A stretch of 64,000 nucleotides of DNA, taken from NCBI RefSeq assembly GCF_002847305.1, contig NZ_CP025408.1, positions 3,695,887 to 3,759,886 on the forward strand, in the 5' to 3' direction. This DNA comes from Paracoccus tegillarcae. Lineage in GTDB: Bacteria; Pseudomonadota; Alphaproteobacteria; Rhodobacterales; Rhodobacteraceae. Both the position numbers and the translations under genes were made by a program. Positions 29,826-39,130 of the stretch are shown here, in pieces. Position 1 is the first letter of the stretch; each line of letters starts with the position of its first letter. The notes under the pieces are model-generated. The model ran no database searches. It was not told the DNA's origin and saw only the letters and a program-made list of their open reading frames with translations.

Positions 29826-30875
29826 ATGATCCCGGTATTTGACGGCCACAACGATTACCTTCAACGCGCCGTCCAAGTGGGCGAGGGTGCGGATGAGTTG
29901 TGGCTGCAGGGCGATGGCACCGGCCATATGGACCTGCCGCGACTGCGTCAGGGCGGCATGGCGGGCGGGTTCTTCGCCATCTGGATCCCAACCGCACAAA
30001 GCCTCAACAGCGGCGAGACTGCCCGGCTGATGGCGAACCCGCCCTATGCGCTGCCGCTGGCAGAAGAAGTCGATCATGACACCGCCCTGCCCCATGCCTT
30101 TCGGCAGGCCGCCGCCCTGCGCCGGATGGAACGGACTGGCACACTGGACGTCGTGACCAGCGCCGCCGAAATCCGCAGCAGCATGGCTGAAGGCCGGGTG
30201 GCTGCAATCATGCATATCGAGGGCGCCGAGCCGATCCGCGACATGGACGCGCTGCATCTGTGGCATGCGGCGGGTCTGCGGTCGCTTGGGCCCGTCTGGT
30301 CGCGCCCGACCGTCTATGGCAACGGCGTGCCTTTTGTCTATCCGGGCGGTCCCGATCAGGGGCCAGGTTTGACGGATGCCGGGCGCAGCCTGGTACGTGA
30401 ATGCAACGCGCTTGGCATCATGATCGACCTGTCGCATCTGAATGAGGCGGGCTTCAACGACGTGGCCGCCCTGTCTGATGCGCCATTGGTCGCCAGCCAC
30501 AGTTGCGTGCATGCGATCTGCCCGACACCGCGCAACCTGACCGACCGGCAATTGCAGCTGATCGCCGACAGCGGCGGTCTGGTCGGGCTGAATTACGGCG
30601 TCAGTTTTCTGCGCACCGATGGCAAGCGCGCGCCCTTTGCTGGGTTCGACCCGATGCTGCGCCATCTGGATCATCTGCTGGGCATTCTGGGTGAGGACGG
30701 CGTGGCACTTGGTTCGGATTTCGACGGTGCACTCATGCCCGCCGATCTGCCCGACGCCGAGGCCCTGCCCGCCCTGATCCGGGCAATGCGCGACCATGGC
30801 TATGACGAAGCCCTGATCCGCAAGATCGCGGCAGAAAACTGGATCAACCTGCTAGAGCGGACCTGGGGCAGCTAA
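29826..30875 (+). CDS. Membrane dipeptidase family (M19) protein
   Basis: A 349-residue M19 metallopeptidase with MIPVFDGHND (HxD zinc ligands) at the N terminus, HIEGAEPI with the bridging Glu, and ASHSCVHA plus ALGSDFDG for the remaining ligands. It hydrolyses dipeptides or related amides. ATG at 29826 is preceded by GGAG at six bases; an alternative ATG is at 29814. There is no signal peptide, so it is cytosolic. A second, membrane-anchored M19 paralog lies at 35233. Confidence 0.9.
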   Translation: MIPVFDGHNDYLQRAVQVGEGADELWLQGDGTGHMDLPRLRQGGMAGGFFAIWIPTAQSLNSGETARLMANPPYALPLAEEVDHDTALPHAFRQAAALRRMERTGTLDVVTSAAEIRSSMAEGRVAAIMHIEGAEPIRDMDALHLWHAAGLRSLGPVWSRPTVYGNGVPFVYPGGPDQGPGLTDAGRSLVRECNALGIMIDLSHLNEAGFNDVAALSDAPLVASHSCVHAICPTPRNLTDRQLQLIADSGGLVGLNYGVSFLRTDGKRAPFAGFDPMLRHLDHLLGILGEDGVALGSDFDGALMPADLPDAEALPALIRAMRDHGYDEALIRKIAAENWINLLERTWGS

Positions 30876-31381
30876 GCCCGCGCGGAAATCGGGACCGTCC
30901 GGTTCACCCGCCGGGGCATCACCCAAACTGCCGTTTGCAAAGATCACCAAGGAGCTGCGAGAATCACTTTGGTTTTGCGCAGGTTTTTGCTGTGGCAGTC
31001 TGTGGTATCCGCTGATCTTCGTTAAACAGGCGCTTGTCGTTTCGTTCTCGGGCACCCGCAATCTAGGAGGGCAGGTTCTACGAGCACCACCGAGAACGCG
31101 GTCATCGTGGGCCTGGCGGCACTTCTCATATTGCCTTGGATCGTATCGTCGCGCGCAAATTGACAGCGAAGCCTGCAACGCGGGCCCGGACGAATCCCAA
31201 TGTTGGCAAACAGAAAGCGCCCGATGGAGGGGCGGCCCTATGTCACGCGGAATATGCCGCAGAGCGGATGACGTTTCTCTACATCTTGGCTTCCCTCAGC
31301 GAGTTTGACGGTTAGCCCCGACTGTTTCAGGCCAGAATCGTCGCTGCCCGAAACCAGCCAATCTTGACGTTTCAGTGAAAA
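30876..31381. other. Gene-poor stretch of about 500 bases
   Basis: No conventional gene could be supported here. The stretch reads less coding-like than its surroundings, with stops in all frames. It holds one perfect AGGAGG ribosome site at 31065-31070, followed by a short hydrophobic frame described separately. I see no terminator, tRNA or transposon end. It may be a remnant of a lost gene. Confidence 0.5.
31080..31163 (+). CDS. Possible 27-residue membrane peptide with ACG start
   Basis: A perfect AGGAGG (31065-31070) is followed, nine bases later, by ACG and a short frame that reads STTENAVIVGLAALLILPW and then IVSSRAN before a TGA at 31161. It forms one good transmembrane helix with a short polar head and a basic tail. 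There is no ATG, GTG or TTG in a suitable place, so translation would require the rare ACG codon, or the gene has lost its ATG by one mutation. This is a suggestion from sequence layout only. Confidence 0.25.
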   Translation, partial: TSTTENAVIVGLAALLILPWIVSSRAN

Positions 31382-31969
31382 TTATCTGTCATGCATCCCC
31401 AGCCCGCCCCTGATCTTGGGTGCGGCCTTGTCGATCCGTGAGACAACCGTTGCGGATTGCTTGGCACCACAAAAATGCAGCAGCCAGCCGCGGCGTCGGC
31501 CCGGTGTCAGACCTTCGAACGCGTCACGCAGGTCGGGGTCATCGTCAAAGGCGGCCTGCAGTTCGGGCGGGTAGTCGATATCGTCTTTCTCAAAGCTGAC
31601 GGTCTTGCCATCGCGTTCGTTCTGCACCGCTTCGCGGATCAGCGCCCTGATCGTGTCTGCCTGCGCGTTGATCTGTTCGACGCTGGTGAATTTCATCATC
31701 CGGGCAGAGCGCGAATTTTCGCCGGGCGGAACCAGAACCCCATCCGGGTCGGTCAGCAACACACCCTTGAGAAAGGACAGAAAGGCACCCTCTTTCATCG
31801 CGCTGAGAATGGCGATGTTGCTGTCATGGGCGCGATAACAGGGCTGACGCCAGCGCAGATCCTCTTCGACCGGGCCATCCAGAACAATCGCGCGCAGCGC
31901 CTGCAATTCCGGCCGCCATGGTTTGTCGCGGGTAAAGAATTTGTCCAGTCGCGGATTGGGGTCGCCCAT
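31382..31969 (-). CDS. YdeI/OmpD-associated family protein (DUF1801-type)
   Basis: A 195-residue cytosolic protein with the YdhG/YdeI fold: an N-terminal DUF1801-like domain (ALRAIVLDGPVEEDLRWRQP), AFLSFLKGVLL, and a C-terminal YdeI helix pair (DYPPELQAAFDDDPDLRDAF; LTPGRRRGWLLHF). The start MGDPNPRLDKFF at 31969 follows AGAGGAT; a longer frame begins at 32077. The function of the family is not known. It is divergent from pepF. Confidence 0.85.
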   Translation of the reverse strand: MGDPNPRLDKFFTRDKPWRPELQALRAIVLDGPVEEDLRWRQPCYRAHDSNIAILSAMKEGAFLSFLKGVLLTDPDGVLVPPGENSRSARMMKFTSVEQINAQADTIRALIREAVQNERDGKTVSFEKDDIDYPPELQAAFDDDPDLRDAFEGLTPGRRRGWLLHFCGAKQSATVVSRIDKAAPKIRGGLGMHDR

Positions 31970-32103
31970 GGCATGATCCTCTGTGATCGGTCGAGGGAAT
32001 TGTCGCGCAGGCGCACCCGCCTGTCCATGGTCACAGTTTGCACCCCTGCCCTTGCACATGGCCGACCCCCGGTCCAAATCTGTGCCAACAGAAAGGATCT
32101 TTC

Positions 32104-33918
32104 ATGCGCAGCCTCGTTTTCGACGCCAAGGACCCCGCAGCCGCCAGCCAGTTTGGCGATCTTCCCGAATGGGATCTGACCGACCTTTACCCGGCCCCTG
32201 ACGCGCCCGAACTGACCCGCGATGTGGACGCGCTGCGCGATCAATCGGCCAGCTTTGCCGCCGATTATCAGGGCAAACTGGCCGATCTGACGCCCGCGCA
32301 GATGCTGGAGGCAATTCAGCGCTATGAACGGATCGACATCCTTGGCGGGCGCATCATGTCCTATGTCGGCCTGCGCTATTACCAGAACACGACCGATCCC
32401 GCGCGCAGCAAAATGCTGGGCGATTATCAGGCAAAGATCACCGATTTCACCACGCCGCTGGTGTTTTTCAGCCTTGAGTTCAACCGCATCCCCGATGCGA
32501 CCTACGAGGCGATGTTCACCGCCGCGGATGGTCCGGCGCGCTATAAGCCCGTGTTCGACCGCATGCGCGCCATGCGCCCGCACCAATTATCCGACGAACT
32601 GGAACAGTTCCTGCACGACAATTCCGTTGTCGGCGCTTCGGCGTGGAACCGGCTGTTCGATGAAACCTCGGCGGCGCTGGAATTCGACGTCGATGGCGAA
32701 CAGATGGGGCTGGAGGCGACGCTGAACCTGCTGACTGACCATGACCGTTCGCGCCGCGAGGCCGGTGCCCGCGCGCTGGCCACCGTGTTTCAGAAAAACG
32801 TTGGCCTGTTCGCGCGCATCCACAACACGCTGGCCAAGGAAAAGGCCATCGAGGACAAGTGGCGCAAGATGCCCACGCCGCAAACCGGGCGGCATCTGTC
32901 GAACCATGTCGAACCCGAGGTGGTCGAGGCGCTGCGAAACGCCGTCACCGCCGCCTATCCGCGTCTGTCGCATCGTTACTATGCGCTGAAAGCGCGCTGG
33001 CTGGGCTTGGACAGAATGCAGGTCTGGGACCGCAACGCGCCGCTGCCCACCGACACGCCCCGCACGATCAACTGGCCCGAGGCGCGGGCGACGGTGCTGG
33101 ACGCCTATGCCGGGTTTTCGCCCGAATTGGCTGATCTGGCCGAGCCCTTCTTTGACAAGGGCTGGATCGACGCGGGCGTGAAACCGGGCAAGGCACCAGG
33201 TGCCTTCGCGCATCCGACCGTCGTGACCGCGCATCCCTATGTGTTGCTGAACTATCTGGGCAAGCCGCGCGATGTGATGACGCTGGCGCATGAACTGGGC
33301 CACGGCGTGCATCAGCGTCTGGCGGCGGATCAGGGCGAGTTGCTGGCCTCCACCCCATTGACGCTGGCTGAGACGGCATCGGTCTTTGGCGAAATGCTGA
33401 CCTTCCGGGCATTGTTGGCAACAACCACCGATCCGGCGGAGAAAAAGGCGCTGCTGGCCGGCAAGGTCGAGGATATGATCAACACGGTCGTCCGCCAGAT
33501 CGCCTTCTATGATTTCGAATGCAAGCTGCATGCAGCCCGTGCCGAGGGCGAATTGACCCCTGACGATATCAACGCCTTGTGGATGAGCGTTCAGGGCGAA
33601 AGCCTGGGGCCGATCTTTGACTTCATGCCGGGGTACGAGACCTTCTGGACCTACGTCCCGCATTTCGTCCACTCGCCCTTTTATGTCTATGCCTATGCCT
33701 TCGGCGACGGGTTGGTGAACGCGCTTTACGCCGCCTACGAGGACGGCTTGCCCGATTTTCAGGCCAAGTATTTTGACATGCTGAAAGCCGGCGGGTCCAA
33801 GCATCACAAGGAACTGCTCGCGCCGTTCGGACTGGACGCCAGCGACCCCGCCTTCTGGGACAAGGGACTGTCGATGATCGAAGGGCTGATAGACGAGCTT
33901 GAGGCGCTGGAGGAGTGA
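32104..33918 (+). CDS. pepF: Oligoendopeptidase F (M3 family)
   Basis: A 604-residue M3 metallopeptidase. The zinc motif HELGH lies near residue 395 (LAHELGHGVH), with the third ligand Glu in LAETASVFGEML about 25 residues on. A C-terminal HSPFYVYAYAFGD segment carries the conserved Tyr residues of the active site. It cleaves short peptides in the cytosol. The start at 32104 follows GAAAGGAT. The stop overlaps the GTG of the next gene. Confidence 0.95.
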   Translation: MRSLVFDAKDPAAASQFGDLPEWDLTDLYPAPDAPELTRDVDALRDQSASFAADYQGKLADLTPAQMLEAIQRYERIDILGGRIMSYVGLRYYQNTTDPARSKMLGDYQAKITDFTTPLVFFSLEFNRIPDATYEAMFTAADGPARYKPVFDRMRAMRPHQLSDELEQFLHDNSVVGASAWNRLFDETSAALEFDVDGEQMGLEATLNLLTDHDRSRREAGARALATVFQKNVGLFARIHNTLAKEKAIEDKWRKMPTPQTGRHLSNHVEPEVVEALRNAVTAAYPRLSHRYYALKARWLGLDRMQVWDRNAPLPTDTPRTINWPEARATVLDAYAGFSPELADLAEPFFDKGWIDAGVKPGKAPGAFAHPTVVTAHPYVLLNYLGKPRDVMTLAHELGHGVHQRLAADQGELLASTPLTLAETASVFGEMLTFRALLATTTDPAEKKALLAGKVEDMINTVVRQIAFYDFECKLHAARAEGELTPDDINALWMSVQGESLGPIFDFMPGYETFWTYVPHFVHSPFYVYAYAFGDGLVNALYAAYEDGLPDFQAKYFDMLKAGGSKHHKELLAPFGLDASDPAFWDKGLSMIEGLIDELEALEE

Positions 33919-34382
33919 TAACCCTGCACGATGTCCCCGCCGATGCGCTGAACCGGCTTGCCGGTCTGCGCCTTGGCGACGGACCCGAATATGCCTCGCC
34001 CGGCGACAGGATGATCCTTGATACCACGCCGGGGATCAGCTTTCACGAGATCAGGGCCGACGGGCAGTTGATCGGGGCCTTCAAGCTGGACCCGCATTAC
34101 CATGAGCGTCACGATTTCGCCGGACCAGACGACATTGGCCTGCGCGGTGTGCTGATCGACGTTGATCATCGCGGCAAGGGTTTTGGCGCGCAGGCGATGG
34201 CCGCCTTGCCCGCCTTGGCACGCGCGCGGTTTCCAACAGCTACCGGGTTGGTCCTGACAGTGAATGTCAAAAACCCGCAAGCCAGCGCCGCCTATCTGAA
34301 GGCAGGTTTCGCGGATGACGGCGAAATTTATCATGGCGGCGCATTGGGGCCGCAGCATATCATGCGCCTAGTCCTGCGCTGA
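33915..34382 (+). CDS. GNAT family N-acetyltransferase
   Basis: A 155-residue GNAT acetyltransferase. The acetyl-CoA binding motif A is in LIDVDHRGKGFGAQAM (R/Q-x-x-G-x-G/A form), followed by a VNVKNPQASAAYLKAGF motif B region. It starts with GTG at 33915 overlapping the pepF stop (GTGA), so is co-translated with it. The acceptor substrate is unknown. Confidence 0.88.
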   Translation: MITLHDVPADALNRLAGLRLGDGPEYASPGDRMILDTTPGISFHEIRADGQLIGAFKLDPHYHERHDFAGPDDIGLRGVLIDVDHRGKGFGAQAMAALPALARARFPTATGLVLTVNVKNPQASAAYLKAGFADDGEIYHGGALGPQHIMRLVLR

Positions 34383-34405
34383 CGAGCACCAAGGAAGGTT
34401 TCGAG

Positions 34406-35158
34406 ATGACCGAGGAATTTGCCACCTACCCCAGCCTGAAGGGTCGATCCGTCATTGTAACAGGCGGCGCATCGGGCATCGGCGCGGAAACGGTGAGGGC
34501 ATTTGCTGCGCAGGGTGCCAGGGTCGGATTTGTCGATCTGGATACCAAGGCGGGTGAGGCGCTGGCCAGCCAGACCGGCAGTGCCTTTGCCACCTGCGAC
34601 CTGCGCGATATTGATGCGATGCGGTCGGCCTTTGCCGATCTGGCCGCGCAGAATGGCCCGGCCACAGTACTTGTCAACAATGCCGCGCGCGATGACCGTC
34701 ATGACTGGCGCGAGGTGACACCGGACTATTGGGACGAACGCATGGCCACCAACCTGCGCCATCAGTTTTTTGCCATTCAGGCGGTCGCGCCGGACATGAT
34801 TGCGGCCGGTGGTGGCTCGATCATCAATCTGGGCTCGAACAGCTGGTGGCAGGCCTCTGGCGATATGCCGGCCTATACAACCGCGAAATCCGCAGTGCAC
34901 GGGCTGACGCGCGGGATGGCGCGCGATTTGGGCGGGTATCGGATCAGGGTCAATACCGTGGTTCCAGGCTGGGTGATGACCGAACGCCAAAGGCAATTAT
35001 GGGTCACCGAGGAAAAGATGTCCGCCCAACTTGCGCGCCAATGTCTGCCCGACGCGGTGCAGCCCGTGTATATCGCGCGCATGGTGCTGTTTCTGGCGTC
35101 CGACGATGCCGCGATGTGCACCGCGCAGAATTTCTTTGTCGAAGGTGGCGCCGTCTGA
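34406..35158 (+). CDS. SDR family oxidoreductase
   Basis: A 250-residue classical SDR: TGGASGIG cofactor motif, NNAARDD in place of NNAG, Ser in INLGSNSWW, and YTTAKSAVH as the YxxxK site. WVMTERQ follows in the substrate loop. An acidic residue (VDLD) after strand 2 favours NAD. The substrate is not clear; the tryptophan-containing SNSWWQ segment resembles sugar-alcohol dehydrogenases. It lies 23 bases after the GNAT gene. Confidence 0.9.
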   Translation: MTEEFATYPSLKGRSVIVTGGASGIGAETVRAFAAQGARVGFVDLDTKAGEALASQTGSAFATCDLRDIDAMRSAFADLAAQNGPATVLVNNAARDDRHDWREVTPDYWDERMATNLRHQFFAIQAVAPDMIAAGGGSIINLGSNSWWQASGDMPAYTTAKSAVHGLTRGMARDLGGYRIRVNTVVPGWVMTERQRQLWVTEEKMSAQLARQCLPDAVQPVYIARMVLFLASDDAAMCTAQNFFVEGGAV

Positions 35159-35232
35159 TCTGCGCGCCGGTTGAAGGGTGACGGGCGCATCCCGGCAGCC
35201 TATTCTGCGGCCAACTGGCAAGGGATGTGTTA

Positions 35233-36405
35233 ATGCTGCGCAAGATTTTTTGGGGGCTTCTGGGTATGATCCTTTTGGCGGTCGCGGCTGTCCTGATCTG
35301 GGGGCCGGCCTATGTCGAGCGTGGGCTGAACCCGCTGACCACCCCCGCCGAAGGCTGGCCCGTCAGCGCCGAAGCGCAGGCCCTGCATGACCGGCTGGTG
35401 ATCGGTGATTGGCACGCCGATCCGCTGCTCTGGGACCGAAACCTGCTGAAACGCGCCGATCGCGGCCATACCGATATTCCGCGTCTGGCCCAAGGCAATG
35501 TGGCGGTGCAGGTCTTTACCACGGTCACCAAAAGCCCGCGCGGTCAGAATTACAGCGAAAACAGCGCCGAGGCCCCCGACAACATCACCCCGCTTTTCAT
35601 CGGCCAATTACGCCCGATCCGGTCCTGGTTCAGCCTCAAGGAACGCGCCCTGGTGCAGGGCGAGGCGCTGAACGCGATGGCCGCGGAGGCCCCCGACCGT
35701 GTCGCGATGATCCTGACACGCGGCGATCTGCAATCGGTGCTGGAACGCCGCGCGACGGGCGAACCGGTTCTGGGCGCGGTGCTTGGCAGCGAGGGCGGTC
35801 ACCCGCTGGAGGGCGAGATCGCCAATCTGGACGTGCTCTATGACGCCGGTTTCCGGCTGATCGGGCTGACCCATTTCTTCGACAACGAATTGGGCGGCAG
35901 CCTGCACGGTCAAGCCGATCTTGGCATCACGCCGTTCGGACGTGATGTGGTGCAGTCAATGATGGACAGGGGCATGATCATCGATCTGGCCCATGCCAGC
36001 CCGCAGCTTGTCCGCGATGTTCTGGCGATCGACGGCACGCGGCCGATCGTGTCCCATACCGGCATCCACGGCCAGTGCCAGACACCGCGCAATCTGCCCG
36101 ATGATCTGATGCAAGAGATCGCAGCCAAGGACGGGCTTGTCGGCATCGGCTATTGGGCCGATGTGGTTTGCGGTCGCAGTCCCGCTGATATTGCCGCTGG
36201 CATCAAGTCAGCCATCGCCTTGCTGGGCGAAGATCACGTCTCGCTTGGATCCGACTATGACGGCTCGGTCGATGCGCCTTTTGACGTGGCGGGTCTGGCG
36301 GCGCTGACGCAGGCGCTGATGGATGCCGAGTTGAGCCAGGATCAGATCGCCAAGGTGATGGGCGGCAATATGATGCGCTATCTGGCCGAAACCCTGCCCG
36401 ACTGA
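35233..36405 (+). CDS. Membrane-anchored M19 dipeptidase
   Basis: A 390-residue M19 metallopeptidase with an N-terminal transmembrane anchor (GLLGMILLAVAAVLIWGPAY). Zinc ligands: DWHAD (HxD), LGSEGGHPLEG (Glu), VSHTGIHG and LGSDYDG. The catalytic domain would face the periplasm, unlike the cytosolic paralog at 29826. ATG at 35233 with AAGGGATG upstream is chosen over GTG at 35227. It probably hydrolyses D,L- or L,D-dipeptides from peptidoglycan or nutrients. Confidence 0.88.
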   Translation: MLRKIFWGLLGMILLAVAAVLIWGPAYVERGLNPLTTPAEGWPVSAEAQALHDRLVIGDWHADPLLWDRNLLKRADRGHTDIPRLAQGNVAVQVFTTVTKSPRGQNYSENSAEAPDNITPLFIGQLRPIRSWFSLKERALVQGEALNAMAAEAPDRVAMILTRGDLQSVLERRATGEPVLGAVLGSEGGHPLEGEIANLDVLYDAGFRLIGLTHFFDNELGGSLHGQADLGITPFGRDVVQSMMDRGMIIDLAHASPQLVRDVLAIDGTRPIVSHTGIHGQCQTPRNLPDDLMQEIAAKDGLVGIGYWADVVCGRSPADIAAGIKSAIALLGEDHVSLGSDYDGSVDAPFDVAGLAALTQALMDAELSQDQIAKVMGGNMMRYLAETLPD

Positions 36406-36449
36406 CTTATCAGAATTGTTCAGGTGGCCAGGGTGGAGCGGTCGGGGCG

Positions 36450-37487
36450 CTATCGCGTAACGCGGTTGACATGACCCATCTTGCGCCCTGCCCGCGCCTC
36501 GCCCTTGCCGTAAAGATGAACCTGCGTGTCCGCCGCGCGCATCAGGTCGGGCACCCGTTTCATATCGTCACCGATCAGATTTTCCATCACCACATCGGCA
36601 TAACGCCCGCCGTCGCCCAAAGGCAGCCCGGCCACCGCGCGGATATGCTGCTCGAACTGATCGACGGCGCAGCCCGCCTGGGTCCAGTGCCCGGAATTAT
36701 GAACACGCGGCGCGATCTCGTTCACGATCAGCCCCTGCGGCGTCACGAACAGCTCGACCCCCATGACGCCCACATAGTCCAGCGCATTGGCGATGCGCGC
36801 CGCGATCAGAACCGCATCGCTGGTCAGCATTGCCGGCAGACCGCAAGGCACGGTGGTCGTGCGCAGGATCCCCTCGCCGTGGACATTCAGTCCCGGATCA
36901 TATGCGGCGACCTGACCATCCGCGCCGCGGGCAACGATCACGCTGATCTCGCCCGAGAACTCGACGAACCCTTCCAGCACCGAGGGCGCGCCGGTCCATT
37001 CAGCATCACCTGCATCGGTGATCCGCACCTGGCCCTTGCCGTCATAGCCCATACGCCGGGTCTTCAGGATCGAGGGTGTTCCGATCTGCGCCAGCGCGCC
37101 TGCCAACGCATCCCGCTCGGGCACATCGGCAAACGGCGCAGTGGTCAAACCGATCTCGTTCAAAAACGTCTTTTCGGTCAGCCGATCCTGCGACACAGCC
37201 AGCGCGTGGCGGTTCGGGCGGATCGGGACGATGCTTTCGATCAGGTCCAGCGCCTCGGTGGGCACATTCTCGAATTCATAAGTCACCACATCGACCGAGC
37301 CCGCGAAATCCGTCAGCGCCGCGTCGTCAGTATAGGTGGCATTGGTCAGGGTATAGGCGACGTCGCCGGCGGGTGCCGCGCCGGGTTCATAAATATGGCA
37401 GCGCAGACCAAGCCGGCTGGCCGCGACCGACAGCATTCGGCCCAATTGCCCGCCACCAAGGATACCAATGGTGCAAACATCACTCAT
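36450..37487 (-). CDS. purK: N5-carboxyaminoimidazole ribonucleotide synthase
   Basis: PurK, 345 residues, is an ATP-grasp enzyme that makes N5-CAIR from AIR, ATP and bicarbonate in purine synthesis. The start [20 protein letters not shown] has the N-terminal dinucleotide-like motif; [21 protein letters not shown] and [14 protein letters not shown] are characteristic. It overlaps purE by eight bases. The start at 37487 is chosen over upstream ATGs, which lie deeper inside purE. Confidence 0.96.
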   Translation of the reverse strand: MSDVCTIGILGGGQLGRMLSVAASRLGLRCHIYEPGAAPAGDVAYTLTNATYTDDAALTDFAGSVDVVTYEFENVPTEALDLIESIVPIRPNRHALAVSQDRLTEKTFLNEIGLTTAPFADVPERDALAGALAQIGTPSILKTRRMGYDGKGQVRITDAGDAEWTGAPSVLEGFVEFSGEISVIVARGADGQVAAYDPGLNVHGEGILRTTTVPCGLPAMLTSDAVLIAARIANALDYVGVMGVELFVTPQGLIVNEIAPRVHNSGHWTQAGCAVDQFEQHIRAVAGLPLGDGGRYADVVMENLIGDDMKRVPDLMRAADTQVHLYGKGEARAGRKMGHVNRVTR

Positions 37488-37965
37488 CGCGCGGCTCATC
37501 GGGTATGCTGGCTGACAATGCGGCGCGCCAGTCATCCAGCCGCTGCGCAAGCGCCGGATCAGAGATCGCCAGTATCCCCGCCGCCATCAACCCGGCATTG
37601 GCCGCGCCGGCGGCACCGATGGCCATGGTGGCCACGGGAAAGCCCTTGGGCATCTGGACGATGGAATAAAGCGAATCAACCCCTGACAGTGCACGGGTCT
37701 GGACCGGCACCCCGATCACCGGCACGCGGGTCTTGGATGCCATCATCCCCGGCAGATGGGCCGCGCCGCCTGCGCCCGCGATGATGACCTTCAACCCACG
37801 ATCCGCAGCCGTCTTGCCATAGTCCCACAGCCGGTCCGGCGTGCGATGGGCACTGACGATCCGGGCCTCATAGGCGACACCCAATTCGTCCAGGATCGCG
37901 GCGGCCTCGCGCATGGTGGGCCAGTCGGATTGGCTGCCCATGATGATTCCAACGGGTTTTTCCAT
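37480..37965 (-). CDS. purE: N5-carboxyaminoimidazole ribonucleotide mutase
   Basis: PurE, 161 residues, converts N5-CAIR to CAIR. The class I signature GSQSDWPTM is at residues 10-18, with SAHRTPDRL and [12 protein letters not shown] further on. ATG at 37965 follows GAAGGGGAAA. It is upstream of purK in a two-gene unit. The order purE-purK is standard. Confidence 0.96.
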   Translation of the reverse strand: MEKPVGIIMGSQSDWPTMREAAAILDELGVAYEARIVSAHRTPDRLWDYGKTAADRGLKVIIAGAGGAAHLPGMMASKTRVPVIGVPVQTRALSGVDSLYSIVQMPKGFPVATMAIGAAGAANAGLMAAGILAISDPALAQRLDDWRAALSASIPDEPRDE

Positions 37966-38019
37966 GATTTCCCCTTCCGCAGTCGGCCACGCCTTAGCGT
38001 GCAGCGCCAGCGGGCGCAA

Positions 38020-38238
38020 TCAAGCGATAATATCCGGCGTCAGTTCATCTTCCAGCCGCGAGATCCGGTCCTTCAGCGACAGCTTCTGCTTCTTCAGCCG
38101 CTGCAAAGTCAGCGAGGATGACAGGTTCTGTGCGGCCAGCGCCCCGATCGCCTCGTCCAGATCACGATGCTCACGCCGCAGCACGTCCAGGCGGGCGCGC
38201 GTGATCTCTTCATGGGACATTTCGTGGTGGGTGTTCAT
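38020..38238 (-). CDS. DUF465 (YdcH) family protein
   Basis: A 72-residue coiled-coil protein with DUF465 features: LRREHRDLDEAIGALAA, LQRLKKQKLSLKDRISRLED and the C-terminal DELTPDIIA typical of alphaproteobacterial members. Its start MNTHHEMSHEE at 38238 fits the family. Function unknown. It lies upstream of purE and reads in the same direction. Confidence 0.87.
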   Translation of the reverse strand: MNTHHEMSHEEITRARLDVLRREHRDLDEAIGALAAQNLSSSLTLQRLKKQKLSLKDRISRLEDELTPDIIA

Positions 38239-38319
38239 GCTGACGGGCTTCTTGCTGGCACTGTTTGACAGGTGCGCCGTTATAGCGCGCGAAATTCGCC
38301 CTGTTAACAGTTTCTTGGT

Positions 38320-38354
38320 CCCCTTGCGTATATGACATCGAAAGCACATATTTT
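38320..38354 (+). promoter_or_regulatory. Possible RpoH-type heat-shock promoter
   Basis: CTTG (38323-38326) within a CCCCTTG context and CACATATTTT (38345-38354) are 18 bases apart. This resembles the alphaproteobacterial RpoH pattern (CTTG, then a CATAT-type -10). It stands about 60 bases before a small heat-shock gene, which fits. Confidence 0.35.
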
Positions 38355-38415
38355 GTGTCACGGACCGCCGCGATCAGGGGCCCGGATTTTGCAGTCGCTT
38401 TTGAAAGGGCTGAAG

Positions 38416-38826
38416 ATGAACAAGATTTCACTGGGGACACATCCCTATCTTTTGGGCTTTGATCAGCTGGAACGGCTGGCTGAACGCGCAGCCAAAAGCA
38501 CGGATGGCTATCCCCCCTATAACATTGAACATTTTGAGCCTGACGGCTTTCGCATCACGCTGGCGGTGGCAGGGTTTTCCGAGGATGATCTGTCGATCAC
38601 CGTCGAAGAACGGCAGTTGGTCATTCGTGGCCGGCAATCCGAGGTCGAGGAAGAGCGCGTTTTTCTGCACCGGGGCATTGCCGCGCGCGCGTTTCAACGC
38701 AGCTTTGTGCTGGCCGATGGCGTCGATGTGACCAATGCGAGCCTTGAAAATGGCCTGTTGAATGTCGACCTTAGAAGGGTGCAGCCACAACAAGTGGTGC
38801 AAACCATACCGATCAGCCGCAAGTAA
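38416..38826 (+). CDS. Hsp20 family small heat-shock protein
   Basis: A 136-residue alpha-crystallin-domain chaperone. It has YPPYNIEHFEPDGFRITLAV, ITVEERQLVIRG, RGIAARAFQRSFVLADGV, and ASLENGLLNVDL. This is the IbpA-like class A pattern. Such proteins hold unfolding proteins in the cytosol during heat stress. The start at 38416 gives MNKISLGTHPYLLGF. The DUF1150 gene follows after 16 bases. Confidence 0.92.
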   Translation: MNKISLGTHPYLLGFDQLERLAERAAKSTDGYPPYNIEHFEPDGFRITLAVAGFSEDDLSITVEERQLVIRGRQSEVEEERVFLHRGIAARAFQRSFVLADGVDVTNASLENGLLNVDLRRVQPQQVVQTIPISRK

Positions 38827-38842
38827 AAGGGGATCAGAGCAG

Positions 38843-39067
38843 ATGGATACGAAATACGATTTCCACGACGGTGAACAAAATACCGTTTATATTCGCCGCG
38901 TCGCGATGGAGAACCTTCCCGACGATGTTCGCGAACAGGCGCCCGATGTGGACGGCCTTTACGCAGTCCACGGCATGGACGGCGAGCGCCTGGCGTTGGT
39001 CAAGGACCGCAAGCTGGCATTTTTTCTGGCCCGCCAGAATGACCTGAGCCCGGTCAGCGTCCACTGA
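38843..39067 (+). CDS. DUF1150 family protein
   Basis: A 74-residue protein typical of alphaproteobacteria, with VYIRRVAMENLPDDVREQ and LYAVHGMDGERLALVKDR; the C terminus AFFLARQNDLSPVSVH is characteristic. It is repeatedly found after hsp20 genes and is probably part of the heat-shock regulon. Function unknown. A terminator hairpin follows. Confidence 0.88.
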   Translation: MDTKYDFHDGEQNTVYIRRVAMENLPDDVREQAPDVDGLYAVHGMDGERLALVKDRKLAFFLARQNDLSPVSVH

Positions 39068-39075
39068 ACAAACAC

Positions 39076-39130
39076 AGCGCCGCAGGGCTGACCTGCCCCG
39101 ATAGCCGGTGCGGCGCTGCTGATTTTATAT
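39076..39130 (+). terminator. Putative terminator after the hsp20-DUF1150 unit
   Basis: AGCGCCGCA (39076-39084) pairs perfectly with TGCGGCGCT (39109-39117), and GATTTTAT follows. The loop is long (24 bases) and contains a second GC-rich pairing, so it is a good but not perfect intrinsic terminator. Confidence 0.6.

Noticed and set aside
30852-31178. A minus-strand 108-codon frame in the gene-poor stretch
   Set aside because: It overlaps the 3' end of the dipeptidase gene, has no ribosome site and shows no recognisable pattern.
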